DNA of 64,000 bases from an uncultured Muribaculaceae bacterium (GTDB lineage Bacteria; Bacteroidota; Bacteroidia; Bacteroidales; Muribaculaceae), in contig CAJUKZ010000002.1 of the NCBI GenBank assembly GCA_910586995.1, positions 310,001-374,000 on the forward strand. The letters are read 5' to 3'. A program made the translations under genes and the position numbers. Below the pieces are notes generated by a model. The model worked only from the letters and a program-made list of their open reading frames with translations, did no database searches and had not been told where the DNA came from. Of this stretch, positions 53,376 to 61,020 are shown piece after piece; positions within the stretch are counted from its first letter, which is position 1; each line of letters begins with the position of its first letter.

Positions 53376-54554
53376 TTACGATATTTTAGTGTTAAGACGA
53401 CGCATGCGGCGACGGATGTTGGACTGCACCACGCAATAGTCAATGAGCGGAGCAAATGCGTTCATCAGCAACACTGCAAGCATTGCACCCTCAGGATAGC
53501 CGTTATTATACGTACGGATGAGCACTGCTATTACACCGATAAGGAAGCCGTATATCCACTTGCCTGTGTTGGTGCGTGCGCCAGTCACAGGATCTGTGGC
53601 CATGAATACAGCCGCAAAAGCGAAACCGCCGAGCAGAAGCTGATCGACTGCTGTGAGCGACGATACCGGATATGTAGGTGTGGCGAATGTATGGGCGATC
53701 CAACCCATAACAAAACCACCTGCAAACACCGACAGCATCACACGCCAGGAAGCCATTCCGGTGATCAGCAATATTGCAGCGCCTATAAGGATCATCAGTG
53801 TGGATGTCTCGCCGAACGATCCGGGGATGAGTCCGAGGAAAGCATCCCACGTGCTGACGTCAAGTCCTCCGCCTGTGGCGAGCTGTCCAAGCGGAGTGGC
53901 GCAGGTGAATCCATCGGCAGCCTCCGGACCAAAACCAAAGACACTCCCTGAGGCCACGAAAATCTTGTCGCCCGACATCTGGGCCGGATATGCGAAGAAT
54001 AGGAATGCTCTTGTCACCAGAGCGATATTAAAGATATTGAAGCCTGTTCCTCCGAACACTTCTTTTGCAAAGATCACAGAGAAAGCAGTGGCGACAGCCA
54101 GCATCCACAGCGGTGTCTCTACCGGACAGATCATCGGTATAAGTATACCGGTGACGAGGAAGCCTTCTTGAATCTCCTCGCGACGCCATTGTGCCACGAT
54201 GAACTCTATGCCAAGACCTACTACATAGCATACGACCACCTTAGGCAGGATGGATAGAAATCCATACAGCATGAGTGACCAGAAATGATCTGGGGCTTCT
54301 CCGGCTGCGAGCCAATGCTGATAGCCGGTGTTGTACATTCCGAAAAAGAAACATGGCAGCAATGCGAGCACCACTATTATCATGGTACGCTTCGAGTCTA
54401 TGCTGTCATGGATATGCACTCCCGACGAGGAAGTGGACCGCGGGGTATAAAGGAAAGTCTCGAATCCGTCGTATACTGAGCGGAGCGACTGCAACTTGCC
54501 CCCCTCCTCGAACTGAGGCTTCACGCGGTCAAGAAATCGGCGAAGTGGTTTCAC
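53376..54554 (-). CDS. nqrB: Na+-NQR subunit B, covalent FMN and quinone-site subunit
   Basis: A 392-residue membrane subunit with about ten helices. The covalent FMN Thr lies in 'GFTCATPLGQL', at the SGAT-equivalent site. 'DSKRTMIIVVLALLPCFFFGMYNTG' region near the N-terminus, 'CPVETPLWMLA' and 'FMATDPVTGARTNTGKWIYG' are typical NqrB segments. It forms the main Na+ path with D and E and the quinone site with A. 36 nt after nqrA. Confidence 0.97.
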   Translation of the reverse strand: MKPLRRFLDRVKPQFEEGGKLQSLRSVYDGFETFLYTPRSTSSSGVHIHDSIDSKRTMIIVVLALLPCFFFGMYNTGYQHWLAAGEAPDHFWSLMLYGFLSILPKVVVCYVVGLGIEFIVAQWRREEIQEGFLVTGILIPMICPVETPLWMLAVATAFSVIFAKEVFGGTGFNIFNIALVTRAFLFFAYPAQMSGDKIFVASGSVFGFGPEAADGFTCATPLGQLATGGGLDVSTWDAFLGLIPGSFGETSTLMILIGAAILLITGMASWRVMLSVFAGGFVMGWIAHTFATPTYPVSSLTAVDQLLLGGFAFAAVFMATDPVTGARTNTGKWIYGFLIGVIAVLIRTYNNGYPEGAMLAVLLMNAFAPLIDYCVVQSNIRRRMRRLNTKIS

Positions 54555-54590
54555 GAAAATATTTGTTTATGTATGTGTGATGAAGTTGTG

Positions 54591-55928
54591 TTATTCTGTC
54601 TCTTTGCGCAGGTAATCAAGACCTTCGCGCACGATTTTCTGCAATTCCATTTTTGAGGTATCGACATACTCAGCCAATGCGAAATCCTCAGGAGCGACCT
54701 CGTATATACCAAGTTGCTCCATTTTGTCAATGTCGCGTCCGATTATGGCTTTGAGCAGATATTCCGGAAGAATATCCATAGGCATTACCTTGTCGAACTG
54801 CCCCGACATGATCATGGCCCGGCGTCCGCCGTTGAGACGGGCATCGGGTGCGAACCGGCGTTTGAGGAAATGTCCGGGGAATGAACGCGAGACGCTCATC
54901 TTCGACGGCGACATAGAAGCCCAGCCCATGAATTCGTCCACATCGTCGCCCTCGGGGATAACCGTAATCTGACGGTAGGGGAAACGCAGGAAACCGTCCT
55001 CTCCGACAGCGATACCAGTGAGCACATTACCGGAAATAATTCTATGATGCACTCCATCGGACTTGATACTTCCACCGATAAGCTGCCCTACAGCCGCACC
55101 TTCAGTTGTCCTGACCATGCACGGTTTCTGAATCTCGCTGCCTGTAACGGCAACAAGCGCCGAGGCATCGACACGTCCGGTCTCCAGCAATGTCCCTATT
55201 TTGGCTAAGGTGACAGCGTCAAGAGTCCATACAACCTCGCCCTTGTTCACCGGTGCTATATTCGCAATCAGCACACCGGCATTTCCTGCCGGATGTCTGC
55301 CGCTTACGTCTACCATCTCAGCTCCCGGAATATCGGAGAGAGACCCGGCGCGACGTCCTATATATACTTTCCCTGAAGTGAGTGACGACAGTGCTTTCAC
55401 GGCAGCAGCCAACTCCCGCTCTTTGCCCTTTAGCGCGATAGTCATATCGGCAGCCAAAGGCGCACTGTCGATCGCAGTCACAAATATATCGCGGGGCTTG
55501 ACAGCCGGCGACGGAACAATATCGTAAGGACGCTGACGTATCCTTGACATCATTCCTGACTCCGAGAGGAGTTCAAGCAGACCGTCGGATGTGGTAGCCC
55601 TGGATTTGTCGAACTCAAGCGATGATGCCGAGCCATCGGATTCAATGACCACGCGCTCGATCTTCCTGCGCTCGCCGCGCACCACCGACTTTACTGTTCC
55701 TGCAAGCGGGGATGTGATTTTCACACTTTCATTATTCTTGTCGTGAAGCAGGGGCGACCCCACCATCACTTTATCGCCCTCACGCACTTCGATTTTCGGG
55801 ATGAATCCTGTGAAATCATCAGGCGTCACGGCGCAAAGCCCGACCTCAACATCCTTGACGGAAAAATCAGTTATTTCTCCTTCAAGACTGAGATCGAGAC
55901 CTTTCTTCAATGAGAGGTTTATGCTCAT
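54591..55928 (-). CDS. nqrA: Na+-NQR subunit A, quinone-binding
   Basis: A 445-residue peripheral cytoplasmic subunit. 'LKKGLDLSLEGEI' at the N-terminus, 'VGSPLLHDKNNESVKITSPLAG' region (a barrel-sandwich, lipoyl-like domain), 'GRHPAGNAGVLIANIAPVNKG' and 'FPGHFLKRRF' are NqrA features. It contributes to quinone binding in the complex that couples NADH oxidation to Na+ export. First gene of the operon, with a -7 element (TAACTTTG) at 55957-55964. Confidence 0.96.
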   Translation of the reverse strand: MSINLSLKKGLDLSLEGEITDFSVKDVEVGLCAVTPDDFTGFIPKIEVREGDKVMVGSPLLHDKNNESVKITSPLAGTVKSVVRGERRKIERVVIESDGSASSLEFDKSRATTSDGLLELLSESGMMSRIRQRPYDIVPSPAVKPRDIFVTAIDSAPLAADMTIALKGKERELAAAVKALSSLTSGKVYIGRRAGSLSDIPGAEMVDVSGRHPAGNAGVLIANIAPVNKGEVVWTLDAVTLAKIGTLLETGRVDASALVAVTGSEIQKPCMVRTTEGAAVGQLIGGSIKSDGVHHRIISGNVLTGIAVGEDGFLRFPYRQITVIPEGDDVDEFMGWASMSPSKMSVSRSFPGHFLKRRFAPDARLNGGRRAMIMSGQFDKVMPMDILPEYLLKAIIGRDIDKMEQLGIYEVAPEDFALAEYVDTSKMELQKIVREGLDYLRKETE

Positions 55929-55956
55929 ATTTCGTATGTGATTATATTTCTTCCTG

Positions 55957-55964
55957 CAAAGTTA
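55957..55964 (-). promoter_or_regulatory. -7 element for the nqr operon
   Basis: TAACTTTG on the minus strand, 29 nt before the nqrA ATG. The -33 partner is poor. Confidence 0.5.
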
Positions 55965-56061
55965 TTCATTATTTTCCAAATAAATACACAAGCAGTATTG
56001 GAAAAATATGCCAAAACTGCCACCAACATGCCGTTTTTTCAAAAGCAGCAGATTCCGGAGC

Positions 56062-58386
56062 TTATCTAAGGAATTTAGGAGCGAGGAAGAACAAGCCGAG
56101 CGACAGTCCGCAATTCCAGTTGCGGGCAGGATAAGACATATAATTCACATATCCTCTGAGTGTGGCAAACGGCAGCGCATAGGCTGCGGTAAGCTCACCG
56201 AAAAACGCGGGATCTGAGAACCATCGCCCGAAATGAGCCTCACTGCCTTCTCCACTGTTTATAATCTTGCGCAGCGGCATGAAGCCACTGATATTGAACC
56301 GCACGGAGAACGAATCGTTCATCTTCCAGAATGGCATCACCGTCGCACCGATAAACGAGTTGCCACGGAATGCCGGGTTGAATGCATTATAGCACGTGGC
56401 CGATGGCACAAAAGCCGGGGATTGCACCACTGACGCATTATAGTCTTTGGCGAGCTTGCGTGTCGACAGCAGTATATCGGATTGAAGTCCGAGACCGAAA
56501 TGCTTGCCGAGCGAGAAATAATCGGCAGTGCGCATCTCGAACTGCAACCACGCGACATGTTTTCCCGACTGTGACCTACCGGGAATCACAGAACGGTATT
56601 CCATCGCCCCGGCCACAGCCATTGCCGTAAGTTCGCGCCTGTGTCCGGAATTGGGCATAGATATATTATCAAGCGTATTGTAGTCAAAATCGGCACGCAA
56701 CTGTCCGAGATAATAATGCGATCTATCGTGGCCGGCCTTATAGTCAGCGATGGAGTTGCTTTGATAATATGTATCAGTAAGATATGCTCCACCTGCCGAA
56801 AGTGTGGTCTTGGCGCTCCGGCCGCTGGCCATAGCATAACTGAACCGTCCGAAAGCTTCGATATTTGTAATGAATGTAGGGACTTTCACCTCATAGAACA
56901 GATAATCGTTCTCATAATACTTCTGCCTCGACACCACAGCCTCGAAGCCTATCGACGAAGGTGTGGACGTAGCCAATCGCATCGTGGTGCGCACATCAGT
57001 CGCAAGATAACTCTGGCCAAGCCAAAGGCTGACGCCAGCACCTACAGATCGTAATTTCAACGTGGAGTATGTAGCACCGAGATACAGGAAACTGCTTGTC
57101 GATGAAGTGATATATCCGCCTATGCCCACCTTATATTTGCTATTGAGAGTGGCATCGAGGCTAAGGTCGAACAGTCCGGTGGAATCGCAATATGTGGCCT
57201 TAGGCAAAAGATTGCCAAGCTGTCCGGGCGTTATGGCTCTGTAATAACTCTCTTTGGCATGCGCGACTCCGAATGTATCGGCATCATCCTTTATATTAGA
57301 TGTAAATAAATATTTTATATATTCATTCTGCCGTGGCGAAGCGCCCTCTACCCGGACATCATCGCGGCTGAACCTAAGATACGGCGTGGCGCTCTTGAAC
57401 ACATCGCGCCGCAGACGCACGACTTCAGGCGACCGGCGTGCCGCAACGCGCGATTTTATCGAATCCATCATGCTCATAGCCTTATCATATCCCACACGGT
57501 ATATCTCATTGGCAGCAGGGAAATCAAGAAGCCCGAACTGGCCTACGTCCACACTCATCCTGATACCTTTACCCGGCGGGATGCGGTTGTTACTTTTCCT
57601 CATTATCAACTTTTCAAGCTGATTGATAATGTCATTATCAGGCTGTTTGGTCGACGACACAAAATCCACCCCGAGAACAAACGAAGGATCGAAATCGGAC
57701 TGCATCACATCCACCGGAAAGTTGTCGTAGATACCGCCATCATACATCATATGCCCGTCTATGGTCAGCGGATAAAACACTATAGGAAAAGACATCGACG
57801 TGCGCACTGCATCGCCAAGATCCCCACTGTTCCAGACCTTTTTTGAGTCAAGCGTCATATCCGAAGCCACACATCTGAAAGGAACCATCAGTTTATCGAA
57901 ATCTCCTCCGCACTGGGCTGTGTAAGGAGCAAACAACTCCATGAAAGCGAAATTCATCGGCAACGGAGATACCAGGCTTTTAGGCAGGACGGATACGGCG
58001 GTGGTATCGCGCCCGCCAACAGGGACATTCATCATCGCCGACGTCGGATGCTCTTTCGAGAAATAGTATACTTGCCTGGGATCAATCTGGCCGGTGGACC
58101 AATATGAAAAATCCTTGGACAATATAAGGTCCAGCATTTCCTGTGGAGTATATCCCATTGCATACAGCGCACCCACGATAGCTCCCATAGATGTACCGGC
58201 GACATAGTCGATCGGTATCCCGTTTTCCTCAAGTGCCTGAATCACTCCTATGTGTGCAATTCCTTTCGCACCACCACCACTAAGCACCAGTCCGACAGAC
58301 TGAGGCACATCTTGCCCGGCAGCAGATCCCCTTGCGGAAATCAGTGTCAGCACAGCCATTATAATTGACAAGCACCTTGTTCTCAT
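56062..58386 (-). CDS. Patatin-like phospholipase fused to an outer-membrane beta-barrel
   Basis: A 774-residue exported protein. Signal peptide about 1-24. The patatin domain (about 30-320) shows the oxyanion loop 'LVLSGGGAKGIAHIG', nucleophile Ser66 in 'AGTSMGAIVGALYAMGY' and catalytic Asp in 'MMYDGGIYDNFPVDV'. After a POTRA-like linker the C-terminal half has repeated amphipathic aromatic strands and an 'ARNWNCGLSLGLFFLAPKFLR' type end in Phe-x-Leu-Arg, typical of a 16-stranded barrel. The architecture matches PlpD-like type Vd proteins and Bacteroidetes RssA-barrel proteins, so it probably displays or releases a lipase at the surface. Confidence 0.92.
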   Translation of the reverse strand: MRTRCLSIIMAVLTLISARGSAAGQDVPQSVGLVLSGGGAKGIAHIGVIQALEENGIPIDYVAGTSMGAIVGALYAMGYTPQEMLDLILSKDFSYWSTGQIDPRQVYYFSKEHPTSAMMNVPVGGRDTTAVSVLPKSLVSPLPMNFAFMELFAPYTAQCGGDFDKLMVPFRCVASDMTLDSKKVWNSGDLGDAVRTSMSFPIVFYPLTIDGHMMYDGGIYDNFPVDVMQSDFDPSFVLGVDFVSSTKQPDNDIINQLEKLIMRKSNNRIPPGKGIRMSVDVGQFGLLDFPAANEIYRVGYDKAMSMMDSIKSRVAARRSPEVVRLRRDVFKSATPYLRFSRDDVRVEGASPRQNEYIKYLFTSNIKDDADTFGVAHAKESYYRAITPGQLGNLLPKATYCDSTGLFDLSLDATLNSKYKVGIGGYITSSTSSFLYLGATYSTLKLRSVGAGVSLWLGQSYLATDVRTTMRLATSTPSSIGFEAVVSRQKYYENDYLFYEVKVPTFITNIEAFGRFSYAMASGRSAKTTLSAGGAYLTDTYYQSNSIADYKAGHDRSHYYLGQLRADFDYNTLDNISMPNSGHRRELTAMAVAGAMEYRSVIPGRSQSGKHVAWLQFEMRTADYFSLGKHFGLGLQSDILLSTRKLAKDYNASVVQSPAFVPSATCYNAFNPAFRGNSFIGATVMPFWKMNDSFSVRFNISGFMPLRKIINSGEGSEAHFGRWFSDPAFFGELTAAYALPFATLRGYVNYMSYPARNWNCGLSLGLFFLAPKFLR

Positions 58387-58495
58387 AGCATAAGGCCTGA
58401 AGCCTCATTTATTATAAAATAGGATTGAAACGCGCCGGCTGTCACGACCTGTCCATATCATGACAGAGTACCAAGATACGGCCCGTATACCTCTG

Positions 58496-58527
58496 CAAAT
58501 ATACTCCTTTATGATGAGATAGACAAC
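58496..58527 (-). promoter_or_regulatory. Candidate promoter for the patatin gene
   Basis: On the minus strand: GTTG (58524-58527), 20-bp spacer, TATATTTG (58496-58503); leader about 100 nt. Confidence 0.5.
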
Positions 58528-58597
58528 CGCACATGCACAAAAACACTTTTTTATCACAATTCGCAGGTCGGGATGCACAATTATGGAAAATAATATA

Positions 58598-58605
58598 TAC
58601 CTTTG
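58598..58605 (+). promoter_or_regulatory. -7 element for the small lipoprotein gene
   Basis: TACCTTTG, 65 nt before the ATG at 58671; no clear -33 TTTG. Confidence 0.5.
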
Positions 58606-58670
58606 CACTATTGAGTGCCGGTGCATTCACACAGTTTCAAATACAATAATCAATAATAAATACACAAGAA

Positions 58671-59096
58671 ATGAAAAAAATCGTATCACTGTTTGTACTT
58701 TTCGCTGCGATCGTCCTCACAGGATGCAGCTCTAACGGAGGCTATAATTTCGACGAAGCCAACGATCTCGTAAAGAAAATCGAAAGCAATGAGGAATTCA
58801 CCCAGGACGACTACTCCAAGGCTATCTCCCTTATGAAGTCTGCCACAGAGTATGCATTCGACCTTATTGCAGACGTCGACTTCTCTGACAAGGAAGCTGC
58901 AGCAAAGAAGATGACCGAGATCGCCGATGCTAAAGAAAGCAAGGAAATCGACGCTACAAACACAAAGATCACAACATACGTATATATGCACCGTTCTGAT
59001 CTCGACGAAGCCAATACCAAAGCGTTGGAAGACGTTGAGAAGTATGCCACTGAGCGTGCCAAAGAACTTCAGGAGAAGATGCTCGGCGCAAACTAA
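58671..59096 (+). CDS. Small helical lipoprotein of unknown function
   Basis: A 141-residue predicted lipoprotein (lipobox LTGC, Cys19). The mature part is acidic, Lys/Glu/Ala-rich and almost entirely helical by composition, like a coiled coil or helical bundle; it contains no enzyme motif. I do not recognise the family. It is a single-gene unit with its own promoter and a perfect 15-bp terminator, and its codon use looks like that of a well-expressed gene, so an abundant envelope protein is possible. Confidence 0.8.
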   Translation: MKKIVSLFVLFAAIVLTGCSSNGGYNFDEANDLVKKIESNEEFTQDDYSKAISLMKSATEYAFDLIADVDFSDKEAAAKKMTEIADAKESKEIDATNTKITTYVYMHRSDLDEANTKALEDVEKYATERAKELQEKMLGAN

Positions 59097-59128
59097 GCCG
59101 CGTCTCCTATCCTACGATATTTAAACTG

Positions 59129-59172
59129 CATAGAAGACCCTGAGCATAAAATTGTCAGGGTCTTCTATGTTA
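59129..59172 (+). terminator. Terminator after the small lipoprotein gene
   Basis: Perfect 15-bp stem (59129-59143 with 59155-59169), 11-nt loop, short T-rich end. Confidence 0.8.
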
Positions 59173-59209
59173 TGAACGGTCTGTTGTTAAGAGTTTATTG
59201 AATAAATAA

Positions 59210-60091
59210 ATGAGGTTATATCAACTGAAACGCATCGCCCTGACCGGTATTGCGACATGCCTGGTCATGGGATGCTCACACAAAGACTCACAGGGAGATG
59301 ATAAACCGACAGTAGCTGCGAGCATTCCCCCTATTGCGGCAATTGTAAGACATATTGCTGGCGACAGGATGAATACCGTGACTGTATGCGATTCCAATAC
59401 CGACCCGGAGACATACGAACCTACGGCATCAAAACGGATGAAATTAGGAAAAGCCTCAATATTTTTCTTAGCCGGATACCTGCCTTTCGAACATTCACTG
59501 GGAACAAACCTCAAGCATGAGAATGCCGATATGACGATTGTCGATACATCGGATGGACTGGAACTTCTTGAAGGTACTCACGGTGAATCACATGATCATG
59601 GACACAGTCACGACATAGACCCACACACATGGACCTCGCTGACCAATGGTGCGTCGATAGCCAGAACAGTATGCTCGGCTCTATGCGAGTCAGACCCGGA
59701 TGGTGCGGATGTCTATAGACGCAATCTTGCCTCACTGCTCGAGAAAATATCAGAAGCAGACAGCACCGTGCGGCATACACTACAGTCCGCACCCTCAAAA
59801 GCATTCATCGTATGGCATCCATCGCTAAGCTATTTTGCCCGCGACTACGGACTTGACCAGATAGCACTTGGCCTGGAAGGTAAGGATCTGACACCGGCAC
59901 TCATGCGTTCTGCTATAGTGGAAGCGGCAGAACATGATGCCAGGGTGATGTTCCTGCAGCCTCAGTACGACAGCCGGGCAGCATCAGCCATAAACTCAAA
60001 CATCAAAGCAAAAACAGTGAGTATCAATCCCTTGGACTCATGCTGGATAGAGCAGATAATTTTGATTGCCAATGAAATCGCACGCTCATGA
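59210..60091 (+). CDS. Zinc ABC transporter substrate-binding lipoprotein (ZnuA-like)
   Basis: A 293-residue cluster A-I metal-binding protein. Signal peptide with lipobox VMGC (Cys22). A His-rich loop 'HGESHDHGHSHD' (about 124-135) is characteristic of zinc receptors. Metal ligands by family position: His139 in 'DPHTW' and the His in 'FIVWHPSLSYF'. The first ligand, normally His in 'PHxYEP', is Glu67 here ('DPETYEPT'), an uncommon change. It is followed directly by an ATPase gene, but no membrane permease gene is beside them. Manganese or another divalent metal cannot be ruled out. Confidence 0.88.
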   Translation: MRLYQLKRIALTGIATCLVMGCSHKDSQGDDKPTVAASIPPIAAIVRHIAGDRMNTVTVCDSNTDPETYEPTASKRMKLGKASIFFLAGYLPFEHSLGTNLKHENADMTIVDTSDGLELLEGTHGESHDHGHSHDIDPHTWTSLTNGASIARTVCSALCESDPDGADVYRRNLASLLEKISEADSTVRHTLQSAPSKAFIVWHPSLSYFARDYGLDQIALGLEGKDLTPALMRSAIVEAAEHDARVMFLQPQYDSRAASAINSNIKAKTVSINPLDSCWIEQIILIANEIARS

Positions 60092-60848
60092 CCTGATGCA
60101 TCACGCAGACGGATGCATAACTCATGTCTCAGACTGGGACAGCCCTATCATAAGACTATGCGACGTGAGCATGCGCTACGACAGACGCAAGGTGCTCGAC
60201 GGCGTGAATGTGAGCATAAATTACGGTGATTTCGTAGCAATCACCGGACCTAACGGCGGAGGCAAGACCACCATGCTGAGGATAATCCTCGGATTGCTCA
60301 AACCAACGGGAGGCAAAGTGGAGAGGTTTAACTACGACGGAACACCATGCTCACGCATACGCACGGGCTACTTACCGCAAAAAAACATGGTGGACTCCCA
60401 TTTCCCGATTGTTGTGCGCGAGGTCATAGCCTCCGGACTACTGGCTGAACGGAATCTTGACAACGACGAACGCGAACATAGAATCGAGGACATACTTGGA
60501 TTAATAGGTCTCGAATCCCACTCCCGCGCACCCATAGGCTCACTATCGGGAGGACAGTTGCAGCGGACACTGCTCGGAAGAGCTTTGATCTCGCGGCCGG
60601 ACCTGCTTGTGCTTGACGAACCATTGAGCTACATAGACAAACGATTTGAAAGCCAGCTATACGACATAATGCACGAGGTAGCTGATAATACAACCGTGAT
60701 ACTCGTATCCCACGAACTCTCACAGATCGATCACATCGCCAACCGGCATCTGATTGTAGACCGTAATGTGGAGGAATGCAAGGCCAACCACCACTACATA
60801 GTGTCGCCATGCGGTTGCGGCGACAAGATTGGTCAAAATGTTAAATAA
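60072..60848 (+). CDS. Zinc-type ABC transporter ATP-binding protein (ZnuC-like)
   Basis: An ABC ATPase with Walker A 'GPNGGGKTT', signature 'LSGGQLQRTLLGRAL', Walker B 'LLVLDEPLSYIDK' and switch His in 'ILVSHELSQIDH', typical of metal-uptake ATPases. I take the ATG at 60072 (258 residues), overlapping znuA by 20 nt; an ATG at 60096, just after the znuA stop, or a TTG at 60066 are alternatives. The N-terminus before the ABC domain is His-rich (HAH, HH) and the C-terminus has 'PCGCGDK', both possible metal-contacting patches. The ZnuB-type permease expected next is missing; the following gene is unrelated. Confidence 0.88.
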   Translation: MKSHAHDLMHHADGCITHVSDWDSPIIRLCDVSMRYDRRKVLDGVNVSINYGDFVAITGPNGGGKTTMLRIILGLLKPTGGKVERFNYDGTPCSRIRTGYLPQKNMVDSHFPIVVREVIASGLLAERNLDNDEREHRIEDILGLIGLESHSRAPIGSLSGGQLQRTLLGRALISRPDLLVLDEPLSYIDKRFESQLYDIMHEVADNTTVILVSHELSQIDHIANRHLIVDRNVEECKANHHYIVSPCGCGDKIGQNVK

Positions 60849-60869
60849 TCAGCACTCAGCGCATTAAAT

Positions 60870-60901
60870 TTTGTCCGACAGCAAAAAAACAGTTAATTTC
60901 G
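60870..60901 (+). promoter_or_regulatory. Candidate promoter for the DUF4493 genes
   Basis: TTTG (60870-60873), 20-bp spacer, TAATTTCG (60894-60901), one base off the -7 consensus; leader of about 110 nt. Confidence 0.5.
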
Positions 60902-61020
60902 CGGTTTGAAAAAGTTTTTTTGATGTACGTAGCCACGGCAAAGCCACGTAGACCGATTATTATAAAACCAGCACATAGTAATAAACCGACAACATTATTA
61001 TTTTTTATATTTCCGACATT

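Noticed and set aside
58405..58630. Two overlapping 60-70 codon minus-strand frames upstream of the patatin gene
   Set aside because: Cys- and His-rich, no family resemblance, and they cover the divergent promoter region.
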